A DNA stretch of 64,000 nt from Lachnospiraceae bacterium. GTDB lineage: Bacteria; Bacillota; Clostridia; Lachnospirales; Lachnospiraceae. The notes under the pieces were generated by a model. The model saw nothing but the letters and a program-made list of their open reading frames with translations, searched no databases and was not told the origin of the DNA. Each line of letters begins with the position of its first letter. The stretch's first letter is position 1. The stretch is taken from contig JAFXXN010000078.1 in assembly GCA_017542245.1 (NCBI GenBank), positions 186,001 through 250,000 of the forward strand. Direction: 5' to 3'. Position numbers and translations under genes: made by a program. Below are positions 44,144 to 51,857 of the stretch, one piece after another.

Positions 44144-45279
44144 TAACCATTTTTCTGAATATCGATGACGCAGAATTCGGCTTTGGTACCGGTCTTAAAA
44201 TCTATAGACCAGTCACCTATACCTGATGTGACAATAAAATTGGTATCACCTCTTTTTTCAAGACCGTATGTGCTGTCGTTGGATTTCATTAACAGAGAAA
44301 CTATCTTAATCGGAATAAGCTGTCCTCCATGTGTATGGCCTGAAAGAACAAGGTCAGCACCGGAAGCGGCCTCAGCGTCATAATCTGTGGGCTGATGATC
44401 CAAAACAATCGAAAACTTTGATCGATCAAGCAAAGACATAATGGAACTTATACTTTTACGGCTCTGATCTGATTTGTCTTTTCTGCCGATAATATAGAAA
44501 CTGTCATTTACAAGAAGAGCTTTATCCTGTAAAATGGTGACACCGGCATTTTTTAAAAGCTGTTCAAACTCATTATTTGAAAAGTCCTTTTTCCTGTAAT
44601 AACCTTTATCATGGTTACCGTAAACATAATACTTCCCATAAGGACAGCTTAATTCGGCAAGACCTTCACAGCTTAAGATCAGGTCCTCTTTTGTTGTCTC
44701 GTCATCAATAAAATCTCCTACGATAACAAGAATATCAGGATTTGTGGCTTGAATTGTTTTAAGGTGGTCTTTAAAACCGTTTCCATCAAAGGTGGCTCCT
44801 ATATGGGAATCGGCTATCTGAACAATTCTGAGATTTTCTGTACCGAGGTCTTTATCTGTTGTTATAACGTAATCTGTTTCAAATACGTGGTGTGCCAAAA
44901 ACCATCCAGCCGAAAAATAACATAACTCAAAGCAGAGGACGATTATACCTACTACATAAGGATGAAAAGCATCGGCATCTGATTTTATATTAAAAGTTTT
45001 TTTATGACGAATCTTTTTTATGATAAAGGCTATAAATTCTGCAATCAGCCAGTAAAAACTCATATGTATCATAACGATACCGGTATTTACAACGCTGACC
45101 AGCATAAAAAGCCCCATTATTGCTATAGGAATAAAACCTAAAAGAATTCGTTTGGCTCTGTTTTTTCCTGCAAACTTCCGGACAATACCGAATTTGCAGA
45201 ATCTGCTCCATAGAAAGAAGACGCTTGCTAATGCACCTGCTATGCCAAAACCGAAAATAAATCCCCACGGAGTACGCAT
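44143..45279 (-). CDS. Membrane-anchored metallophosphoesterase (YkuE/YaeI type)
   Basis: 378 residues. Four or five membrane helices occupy about 1-140. The calcineurin-like domain follows (about 150-378): QIADSHIGA, VGDFIDDE, YGNHDKG, LDHQPTD and SGHTHGGQL supply the two-metal site. Relatives such as YkuE act on lipid or cell-wall phosphoesters, but the substrate here is unknown. It has its own promoter on the minus strand. Confidence 0.9.
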   Translation of the reverse strand: MRTPWGFIFGFGIAGALASVFFLWSRFCKFGIVRKFAGKNRAKRILLGFIPIAIMGLFMLVSVVNTGIVMIHMSFYWLIAEFIAFIIKKIRHKKTFNIKSDADAFHPYVVGIIVLCFELCYFSAGWFLAHHVFETDYVITTDKDLGTENLRIVQIADSHIGATFDGNGFKDHLKTIQATNPDILVIVGDFIDDETTKEDLILSCEGLAELSCPYGKYYVYGNHDKGYYRKKDFSNNEFEQLLKNAGVTILQDKALLVNDSFYIIGRKDKSDQSRKSISSIMSLLDRSKFSIVLDHQPTDYDAEAASGADLVLSGHTHGGQLIPIKIVSLLMKSNDSTYGLEKRGDTNFIVTSGIGDWSIDFKTGTKAEFCVIDIQKNG

Positions 45280-45327
45280 ATTTTTTCCTTTCCGGATATC
45301 TTATTTAATAAAATAAATATTTAGTAC

Positions 45328-45356
45328 ATTTTAAACAGTATAGCCCGGGCTGTCAA
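45328..45356 (-). promoter_or_regulatory. Sigma-A-type promoter of the metallophosphoesterase gene
   Basis: On the minus strand: TTGACA (45356-45351), 17 bp, TAAAAT (45333-45328). The spacer starts with the palindrome GCCCGGGC, a possible operator. Confidence 0.7.
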
Positions 45357-45404
45357 TGAAAAATTGAAAAAAGCTGTATAAACACTGAAAAAACTTGATT
45401 TCTA

Positions 45405-45433
45405 TTGAATTTTGTAACGGCTTGTGATACTAT
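45405..45433 (+). promoter_or_regulatory. Probable sigma-A-type promoter of upp
   Basis: TTGAAT (45405-45410), 17 bp, TACTAT (45428-45433), about 97 bp before the chosen upp start. Confidence 0.6.
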
Positions 45434-45530
45434 AACATATAAGTATGTAGGGTTGGATAAACAAAAATTTTGCGATTGTTCCAAACGGCATACTATGAGA
45501 AAGGACGGCAAATTAATAGGAGGATTAAAT

Positions 45531-46160
45531 ATGGGTAAGGTTGTTATTATGGATCATCCGCTGTTACAGCATAAGATTGGTATTATCAGAAGGAAGGAGA
45601 CAACCACAAAAGATTTCAGAGAACTGGTAAATGAAGTGGCAATGCTTATTTACTATGAAGCAAGCCGTGACCTTCCGCTGGCTGACAGAGAGATAGAGAC
45701 ACCGATATGTAAGGCTACGGTAAAGGAAATAGCCGGGAAGAAACTCTGTATTGTACCTATTTTAAGAGCCGGTATAGGTCTTTGTGATGGAATCTTAAGA
45801 ATGACACCGAATGCAAAGATAGGTCATGTCGGGCTTTACCGGGATGAGGAAACTCTTGAACCGCATGAATATTTTTGCAAGATGCCGCCAGATGCTAAAG
45901 AACGTGACATATTTGTCGTAGATCCTATGCTTGCTACAGGAGGATCGGCTATAGCAGCTATAGACATGCTGAAAAAACGTGATATAAAACGAATAAGGTT
46001 CTTATGCCTGATAGCAGCTCCGGAAGGTCTGGAGGCACTTCAGAAAGCCCATCCGGATGTAGATATTTATGTAGGCGCTCTTGATGAGAGATTAAATGAA
46101 AGAGGATATATCGTACCCGGTCTGGGAGATGCGGGAGACAGGATTTTCGGAACAAAATAA
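45531..46160 (+). CDS. upp: Uracil phosphoribosyltransferase
   Basis: 209 residues; salvages uracil with PRPP to UMP. The typical opening is [17 protein letters not shown], with [11 protein letters not shown], the PRPP loop [12 protein letters not shown], and the C-terminal [15 protein letters not shown] flap. The ATG at 45531 has TAGGAGG upstream; a longer frame from 45405 starts inside the promoter and adds a non-homologous leader. It is monocistronic. Confidence 0.97.
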   Translation: MGKVVIMDHPLLQHKIGIIRRKETTTKDFRELVNEVAMLIYYEASRDLPLADREIETPICKATVKEIAGKKLCIVPILRAGIGLCDGILRMTPNAKIGHVGLYRDEETLEPHEYFCKMPPDAKERDIFVVDPMLATGGSAIAAIDMLKKRDIKRIRFLCLIAAPEGLEALQKAHPDVDIYVGALDERLNERGYIVPGLGDAGDRIFGTK

Positions 46161-46255
46161 ATGAACGGAACAGAGAATAAGATTTGAACTTAGTTCTTTT
46201 AAGAGTTTAAAGCTAAAAAAGTTGAAAAAACCTATGAAAAATGGGCTTTTCGTAC

Positions 46256-46284
46256 TTGACATATAAATTTAAACATGATAAAGT
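46256..46284 (+). promoter_or_regulatory. Sigma-A-type promoter of the HU gene
   Basis: Consensus TTGACA (46256-46261), 17 bp, TAAAGT (46279-46284). AAAGGGG ribosome site before 46354. Confidence 0.75.
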
Positions 46285-46353
46285 ATATAACATACAGTAT
46301 TACAAATTTGTACACTGTAAAAACTTCATAAATAATGAAAGGGGTTTATTTCT

Positions 46354-46659
46354 ATGAACAAGACTGAACTTGTAGCAGCAGTAGCAGAGAAGACCGCCCT
46401 TAAGAAGAAGGACGCTCAGGCAGCAGTTGAAGCAGTATTTGAGGTTATTGGTGATACTATGCAGGCTAAGCAGAAAGTACAGCTTATTGGCTTTGGTACT
46501 TTCCAGACAAGCGAGAGAAAAGCTCGTACCGGCAAGAATCCTCGTACAGGAGAGGCTGTTAAGATCGCAGCTTGCACCGTTCCCGCATTTAAGGCAGGAA
46601 AAGGACTTAAGGATAAGGTTAACACCAAGCCCGCTAAGAAGGCAGCTAAGAAGAAATAA
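46354..46659 (+). CDS. hup: HU family DNA-binding protein
   Basis: 101 residues: a full HU core (MNKTELVAAVAEKT to about residue 90, with GFGTFQTSERKARTGKNPRTGE at the DNA-binding arm, split by normal variation) plus a short lysine/alanine tail (KPAKKAAKKK). The tail adds nonspecific DNA binding and resembles the end of the SCP2-like protein at 14127. It is monocistronic with a strong promoter and terminator, as expected for an abundant nucleoid protein. Confidence 0.96.
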   Translation: MNKTELVAAVAEKTALKKKDAQAAVEAVFEVIGDTMQAKQKVQLIGFGTFQTSERKARTGKNPRTGEAVKIAACTVPAFKAGKGLKDKVNTKPAKKAAKKK

Positions 46660-46675
46660 TCTTATATGAAGTAAT

Positions 46676-46712
46676 AAAAACCAGCTATGGTTTCATAGCT
46701 GGTTTTTATTTT
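46676..46712. terminator. Bidirectional terminator
   Basis: AAAAACCAGCTATG, loop GTTT, CATAGCTGGTTTTT. It separates hup (plus) from the glycosyltransferase gene (minus). Confidence 0.92.
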
Positions 46713-47670
46713 TATATAAACTTGGAAATGTGATAAATAACCGTGTTTCATTCTTGAGTTTACTGTTATCCTCGAAGATTTCTTTATGGTTCTTATAAAT
46801 GTTCTTAATCTTTTCCATGATTTCTTTTTTGATAATAGGTGAATCAGGAGTCTCGATAAGGTGAGAATATGTTCTCATAAGAACTGTCAGGTATGTAGAA
46901 TAAGTATTCTTTAAAAGAGAAGTCCTGTTTTTTTCAATAAAGAAGGCAATCCTGTTCTCAAATGCTGAGATCATATCGGTATTCTTTATGGCAACCCGGG
47001 AAATACTGCCTTCACGGATCAGATAAAAATACAGAATTGCTTCGGTATATACAACTTTTTGGGCACTGTTTATAAACGAATGAGCCGTTGCCACATCTTC
47101 AAATACTTTTCCGACCGGGAAAGGAGTATTTTTGAGAAGTTCCATTTTGTAAAGTTTATTCCAAGCGGAGGTAAACTGCTGTATGTGATTTGCGGTAAAA
47201 TAATTATACTCAAGTTCACAGAGTTCCCCTAAAGCTTCCAAAGTGGTAAATTCCGTGACTTTGTTATTGGGATTACTGTCTAAGTCAACCGCTTCTTCCG
47301 GCTTAACACGACGGTAATTACCTATGGAAAGGTCTGCATCATACTGTATCAGATTCTGATAAAGCAGACGTACCGAATCGCGATGTATATAATCATCTGA
47401 ATCCACGAGAATACCATATTTACCGGAAGCAAGTTTAATGCCCTCGTTTCTTGCATCAGAGAGCCCTCCGTTCTTTTTGTGGATACATATGAAACGTTCG
47501 TCTATATGAGTATATTCATCGCATATTTTCTGAGAGCCGTCGAGAGAGCCGTCATCCACAAGAATTACTTCTATATTGCGATAGGTCTGTGTTCTTATAG
47601 ATTCAAGGCAGGTTCTCAGATATTTGGAAACATTGTAAACCGGGACAATAATACTGATCAAATCATCCAT
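46693..47670 (-). CDS. Family 2 glycosyltransferase
   Basis: 325 residues, GT-A fold. SIIVPVYNVSKYLRTCLESI begins the nucleotide-sugar domain; VDDGSLDGS, GGLSDARNEGI and the metal-binding DSDDY (in GILVDSDDYI) follow. The C-terminal 120 residues are helical and variable. There is no membrane helix. No other surface-polysaccharide gene is adjacent, so the acceptor sugar is unknown. Its stop lies inside the shared terminator with hup. Confidence 0.9.
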   Translation of the reverse strand: MDDLISIIVPVYNVSKYLRTCLESIRTQTYRNIEVILVDDGSLDGSQKICDEYTHIDERFICIHKKNGGLSDARNEGIKLASGKYGILVDSDDYIHRDSVRLLYQNLIQYDADLSIGNYRRVKPEEAVDLDSNPNNKVTEFTTLEALGELCELEYNYFTANHIQQFTSAWNKLYKMELLKNTPFPVGKVFEDVATAHSFINSAQKVVYTEAILYFYLIREGSISRVAIKNTDMISAFENRIAFFIEKNRTSLLKNTYSTYLTVLMRTYSHLIETPDSPIIKKEIMEKIKNIYKNHKEIFEDNSKLKNETRLFITFPSLYKNKNQL

Positions 47671-47683
47671 GACTATGATCTAT

Positions 47684-47708
47684 ATCCGTTTCTGATATAA
47701 AAACGGAT
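47684..47708 (-). other. Hairpin in the leader of the glycosyltransferase gene
   Basis: ATCCGTTT / AAACGGAT around a short loop, between the promoter at 47723-47750 and the start codon at 47670. It could reduce ribosome access or end the TSCPD-gene transcript; it has no clear T-run. Confidence 0.35.
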
Positions 47709-47722
47709 TTCCCTTTCTGAAG

Positions 47723-47750
47723 ATTTTAACTATATTACTTTGAATTACAA
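47723..47750 (-). promoter_or_regulatory. Probable promoter of the glycosyltransferase gene
   Basis: On the minus strand: TTGTAA (47750-47745), 16 bp, TAAAAT (47728-47723), just after the TSCPD gene. Confidence 0.5.
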
Positions 47751-47753
47751 AAT

Positions 47754-48014
47754 TTATGCTTTTGAAGCCTCATAACCGGCTTTAACAGCTTTTGCTAATT
47801 GATCGGGACAGGAAGTGTTTTTAAAACCGCACTTTATACCTGAAAGTTTAGTTACTATATCTTCAACGGAAGAACCTTCAACCAAACGGGAAACACCCTG
47901 AAGATTTCCGTTACAGCCGCCTACAAATGAAACATTCTTTACGATATTTCCGTCAAGATCGAAGCTGATAAGCTGTGAACAGGTACCTGATGTTTTATAA
48001 TCATAATGAAACAT
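47754..48014 (-). CDS. TSCPD domain protein (TIGR03905-like)
   Basis: 86 residues. The conserved motifs are SGTCSQLISFDLDG, FVGGCNGNLQG and NTSCPDQLAKA; the last gives the TSCPD name. The domain also appears at the end of some B12-dependent ribonucleotide reductases, where it may bind metal through its cysteines (four here). As a stand-alone protein its role is unknown. An AAAAGGAGAT ribosome site precedes the ATG. Confidence 0.88.
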   Translation of the reverse strand: MFHYDYKTSGTCSQLISFDLDGNIVKNVSFVGGCNGNLQGVSRLVEGSSVEDIVTKLSGIKCGFKNTSCPDQLAKAVKAGYEASKA

Positions 48015-48083
48015 TTTTTATCTCCTTTTGAATTTTTTAGGAAAACAGTATGAAAATTTGCACTGTTTTATTATTTATGTACT

Positions 48084-48113
48084 ATTTTACCATTTTTTGC
48101 CACTATAAGTCAA
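48084..48113 (-). promoter_or_regulatory. Probable promoter of the TSCPD gene
   Basis: On the minus strand: TTGACT (48113-48108), 18 bp, TAAAAT (48089-48084). A short dispersed-repeat copy lies 5 bp upstream of its -35. Confidence 0.55.
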
Positions 48114-48117
48114 GTGT

Positions 48118-48131
48118 TATAACAAAATTGA
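48118..48131 (+). repeat. Dispersed element, short copy (TATAACAAAATTGA)
   Basis: 14-base match to the element's left end, here between two divergent promoters rather than at a stop codon. Confidence 0.55.
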
Positions 48132-48168
48132 AAATTAACAAAAACTAAACATCAATAGAAAAAATCCC

Positions 48169-48197
48169 TTGAAATCTAATATGATTTAAGGTATTAT
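48169..48197 (+). promoter_or_regulatory. Sigma-A-type promoter of the unknown gene at 48271
   Basis: TTGAAA (48169-48174), 17 bp, TATTAT (48192-48197); GGAGGG ribosome site follows. Confidence 0.7.
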
Positions 48198-48270
48198 TTA
48201 AGTTGGTTGTTTGTGGATGATCAAAAGATTATCGTCCTTAGCATAACTATAAAATTTTGGAGGGCTTTAT

Positions 48271-49065
48271 ATGAAATACGAAGGTATTTGGAAACTGGTG
48301 GCTGCGCAGGGAATTGATTATTCTACTTTTGAACGTATATGGATCACAAATGAAGATCTTGGGAAAGCTTCGAATGAAAATCCCCTGAAGATGATGTACA
48401 ATGCTGTTGTTGAATTTACCGCAGACGGTATTACAAAGATTCTCTGTGATATGACTGAACGCGTAAAAGGTGCAAGCGAAGCTGATATAAAGGAATTCCT
48501 TGAATCCGGCGAAGGTGTAAAAATAGGGGATACCATAATGATGGTACAGAAATTCCCTTGGAAAGAGGAGGATGGCGTTGTCCTTGTTGACAGCGGCGAA
48601 CGCGGTGAAGTTCTCGGAGAAGCCATTAATCCTTATAAACCGGTTGTTGAATTCGGAAATACTATTATATTAAATGAGAGTTATCAGCTTGTACGCGACG
48701 GAGAGACTCCTTCCGAGATTAAGAAAACAGTTAAGGAAGTAAAAGAAGGCACTTCTGAGATGAAAGAAGCTGCAGGAACATATATAGGACAGTATACAAA
48801 GTTTGTAGGTGACGGTCCTGACAGTAAGGATACATCAAAGCAGTTTAAAATTGTTCTCAACGATGACGGAACCGGTATGAGCTACCGTGATGATCTTGAG
48901 ATAAAAATTCCTGACTGGACTGTTGAGAACGGAGACGTTAAGCTTACAGAAAAATTCCTGGGTAAGATTGATTATACCGGGAAGCTTGACGGAAAGAATC
49001 TTAATCTTTTTAACGGAGAACCTTCGAATCCATTTACCTGCGAATATGTTTTTGTAAAAGAATGA
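48271..49065 (+). CDS. Unknown beta-rich, possibly lipocalin-like protein
   Basis: 264 residues, no signal, no membrane helix. It opens KYEGIWKLVAAQG and later has AAGTYIGQYTKFVGD, both resembling the first strand of lipocalin-like domains (GxW or GxY), so two small beta-barrels in tandem are possible (about 1-140 and 165-264). The end (LDGKNLNLFNGEPSNPFTCEYVF) fits the closing strands of such a fold. I recognise no family. It is monocistronic with its own promoter and terminator. Confidence 0.7.
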   Translation: MKYEGIWKLVAAQGIDYSTFERIWITNEDLGKASNENPLKMMYNAVVEFTADGITKILCDMTERVKGASEADIKEFLESGEGVKIGDTIMMVQKFPWKEEDGVVLVDSGERGEVLGEAINPYKPVVEFGNTIILNESYQLVRDGETPSEIKKTVKEVKEGTSEMKEAAGTYIGQYTKFVGDGPDSKDTSKQFKIVLNDDGTGMSYRDDLEIKIPDWTVENGDVKLTEKFLGKIDYTGKLDGKNLNLFNGEPSNPFTCEYVFVKE

Positions 49066-49091
49066 TCGGGTAATTAACAGAATAAAAAAAT

Positions 49092-49140
49092 AAGACCATG
49101 CGCTGAATTTGAAATTTATATTTGCGCATGGTCTTTTTGT
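49092..49140. terminator. Terminator between convergent genes
   Basis: AAGACCATGCGC (49092-49103) pairs with GCGCATGGTCTT (49124-49135), then TTTGT. A-rich sequence before the stem could serve the minus strand too. Confidence 0.85.
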
Positions 49141-49211
49141 CAATACTGCCTCGAAAACACTTTCAATGTGTTTTATTGGCAGCAAAACGATGCTATGTAT
49201 ATTTTGTTAAA
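49139..49211 (-). repeat. Dispersed hairpin element, long copy E (inverted)
   Basis: Read on the minus strand: TTTAACAAAATA (feoAB stop TAA inside), GCATCGTTTTG, then a hairpin pairing GCTGCC with GGCAGT and AAACAC with GTGTTT, ending ATTGAC. Compared with copy B both stems carry different but still paired bases, so the structure rather than the sequence is conserved. Confidence 0.75.
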
Positions 49212-51612
49212 ATATCTGAGCGATGAGATAAACGATTAAAGACATGATCCAGGCTATTCCGCACTGGAATAACACCATGAAAATTGCCCATTTTTTCCCT
49301 AATTCGCGTTTTATTGAAGCAATGGCAGCTACACACGGAGTGTATAGCAGACAGAAAACAAGAAGAGACAAAGCCTGTGGCGTTCCTAAGAGTGATGAGA
49401 GGGCAGCTTCCTCACCAAAGAGAACTGAAAGAGTTGAGACTACGCTTTCTTTGGCCATAAATCCGGTGATAAGCGCTGTTGTAATCCTCCAGTCACCGAA
49501 TCCCAAAGGTGTAAAGAGCGGTGCAAGTACGCCGGCCACCATTGCGAGGATGCTCTCTTGAGAATTTTCTTCGCCAACAAGCTGAAGGCCGAAATTGAAA
49601 TTCCTTAAGAACCAGATAACGATGGTAGCCATGAATATTACAGTAAAAGCACGGGTCAGGAAATCTTTTGCTTTATCCCACAGCAGATGGCCGACATTTT
49701 TTAATCCGGGCATCCTATAATTTGGCAGTTCCATGACAAAAGGAACCGCTTCACCTTTAAATAATGTCCTTTTGGAAATGAGCGCTGTAAGGATTCCGGT
49801 AAGAATGCCAAATACATAAAGGCCAATCATTATCAAAGCGCCTTTTCCGGGAAAGAAAAGTGCTGTAAAAAAGGCATATATGGGAAGTTTTGCCGTGCAG
49901 CTCATGAAAGGAATGAGCATTATTGTCATTTTTCTGTCTCTTGCCGAAGGAAGTGTTCTTCCGGCCATTATTCCCGGAACCGAACATCCGAAGCCTATAA
50001 GCATGGGAACGATACTTCTTCCTGAAAGTCCAAGTTTTCGTAAAGGCTTATCCATTACAAAGGCGATACGCGCCATATATCCCGTATCTTCAAGAAGTGA
50101 CAGGAAAAAGAACAGTATAATGATGATCGGCATAAAACTTAAGACACTGCCAATTCCGGAGAAAATACCGTCTATTATAAGCGAATGTATCACATCGTTT
50201 ACTTTTAACGAAGTAAGCAGATCGGCCGCTTTTAATGTCAGAAAATCTATTCCGCTTTCAAGCAGCTCCTGAAGTGAGGCTCCTATAACATTAAAAGTCA
50301 GCCAGAAAATGAGCCCCATGATAATAATGAATGCAGGTATTGCCGTAAATCTTCCGGTAAGGATTCGGTCAATTTTTTCACTTCGCACCCTTTCCCTGCT
50401 TTCTCTTGGTTTTATTACAGAAGCTTTTATCAGTTTTTCAATAAAGGAAAAACGCATATCAGCCATGGCTGCTGCACGGTCTATTCCACGTTCTTCCTCC
50501 ATTTGGATGATAATATGCTCGACCATTTCCTTCTCGTTTTGCGAAAGATCGAGAGCCTCGATAACATTTGCGTCCCCTTCAATAATCTTATTAGCCGCAA
50601 ATCTGACCGGAATCTCCGCTCTTTTTGCGTGATCATCTATTAATTGCATTATACCGTGAATGCAACGATGTACAGCTCCGCCGTTATCGTTTTCATCGCA
50701 GAAGTCCTGCTTGCCGGGGACTTCCTGATATTTTGCAACATGGATTGCGTGTTTTATAAGTTCATCAACACCTTCATTTTTGGCGGCTGAAATGGGAACG
50801 ACGGGAATCCCTAAAAGAGCTTCCATATCATTGATCCTGACAGAACCTCCGTTATTACGCATCTCATCCATCATATTGATGGCGAGAACCATGGGGACAT
50901 CAAGTTCAATAAGCTGCATGGTAAGGTATAGATTTCTTTCGATATTTGTTGCGTCGACTATATTGATGATACCTTTGGGTTTTTCTTCAAGGATAAATTT
51001 CCGGGATACGATTTCTTCATCGGTATATGGAGAAAGAGAGTAAATTCCGGGAAGATCTACAACTTCAGTTAAAGGATTATTCTTTATGGTACCGCTTTTC
51101 CTGTCTACGGTTACTCCCGGAAAGTTGCCTACATGCTGATTGGCTCCGGTTAACTGGTTAAAAAGCGTGGTTTTGCCGCTGTTCTGATTACCGGCCAGTG
51201 CAAATGTCAGTTTGGTACCTTCGGGTAAAGGTTTTTCATGAGTACTGTCGTGATAGATGCCTTCTTCACCGTACCCCGGGTGTTCCCTGTACTTGTGAAG
51301 TTTCTTTTTGTCTTCCTTAAAAAGAGTATCGGGATTTCCGTTTGAGCCGGTCTTATTATCTTTATTTTTTTCATGATCATGACCTGATTTTTCTTCCGAA
51401 ACCTCTATCTTGTCAGCATCGGCGAGTCTTAAGGTAAGTTCGTATCCATGGATCCGCAGTTCCATAGGATCTCCCATTGGAGCAAGCTTTACAAGAGTTA
51501 CCTGCGCTCCCGGAATAACTCCCATGTCAAGAAAATGCTGTCTTAATGCACCTTCCCCGCCGACATTTTTTATCGTGACGGTTTTCCCGGTTTTAATCTC
51601 CTTGAGTGTCAT
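49207..51612 (-). CDS. feoB: FeoA-FeoB fusion, ferrous iron transporter
   Basis: 801 residues. An SH3-like FeoA domain (1-72, with LRQHFLDMGVIPGAQVTL) is fused through a His/Lys-rich linker (about 73-130, HDHEK and similar) to FeoB. The G-protein domain begins at G1 motif GNQNSGKTT (141-149), with VDLPGIYSLSP and INMMDE. Two Gate regions (CSVPGIMAGR and YTPCVAAIASIKRE) and about eight membrane helices follow. It imports Fe2+ under anaerobic conditions. FeoA is usually a separate gene; fusion occurs in some Clostridia. No Fur box was searched for systematically. Confidence 0.95.
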   Translation of the reverse strand: MTLKEIKTGKTVTIKNVGGEGALRQHFLDMGVIPGAQVTLVKLAPMGDPMELRIHGYELTLRLADADKIEVSEEKSGHDHEKNKDNKTGSNGNPDTLFKEDKKKLHKYREHPGYGEEGIYHDSTHEKPLPEGTKLTFALAGNQNSGKTTLFNQLTGANQHVGNFPGVTVDRKSGTIKNNPLTEVVDLPGIYSLSPYTDEEIVSRKFILEEKPKGIINIVDATNIERNLYLTMQLIELDVPMVLAINMMDEMRNNGGSVRINDMEALLGIPVVPISAAKNEGVDELIKHAIHVAKYQEVPGKQDFCDENDNGGAVHRCIHGIMQLIDDHAKRAEIPVRFAANKIIEGDANVIEALDLSQNEKEMVEHIIIQMEEERGIDRAAAMADMRFSFIEKLIKASVIKPRESRERVRSEKIDRILTGRFTAIPAFIIIMGLIFWLTFNVIGASLQELLESGIDFLTLKAADLLTSLKVNDVIHSLIIDGIFSGIGSVLSFMPIIIILFFFLSLLEDTGYMARIAFVMDKPLRKLGLSGRSIVPMLIGFGCSVPGIMAGRTLPSARDRKMTIMLIPFMSCTAKLPIYAFFTALFFPGKGALIMIGLYVFGILTGILTALISKRTLFKGEAVPFVMELPNYRMPGLKNVGHLLWDKAKDFLTRAFTVIFMATIVIWFLRNFNFGLQLVGEENSQESILAMVAGVLAPLFTPLGFGDWRITTALITGFMAKESVVSTLSVLFGEEAALSSLLGTPQALSLLVFCLLYTPCVAAIASIKRELGKKWAIFMVLFQCGIAWIMSLIVYLIAQIF

Positions 51613-51662
51613 TGATTCTCCTTTGATGTTCTTTCAGATGAATTTATGAAAAGATTCATAAT

Positions 51663-51691
51663 AATATAGCATATATTTATAATTTTTACAA
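51663..51691 (-). promoter_or_regulatory. Probable promoter of feoAB
   Basis: On the minus strand: TTGTAA (51691-51686), 17 bp, TATATT (51668-51663). Confidence 0.55.
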
Positions 51692-51788
51692 CCAAGAAAT
51701 TTGTCTTCAGCCTAAAATACTAAAAAATTGTTCAACAAAAATTCATGAAATTTTAAGAAAATTTACGTGCTGAAAGGCTTATTTTTTA

Positions 51789-51816
51789 TTTACATAAAAC
51801 TTATTTGTGGTATAAT
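51789..51816 (+). promoter_or_regulatory. Sigma-A-type promoter of the NlpC/P60 gene
   Basis: TTTACA (51789-51794), 16 bp, consensus TATAAT (51811-51816). Confidence 0.75.
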
Positions 51817-51857
51817 GTAATTAGTGGGATTGTGTAGTATAGAAATGAGGATTTTAT

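Noticed and set aside
45405..45530. N-terminal extension of upp
   Set aside because: The added residues do not resemble the enzyme and would place the start in the promoter; TAGGAGG supports 45531.
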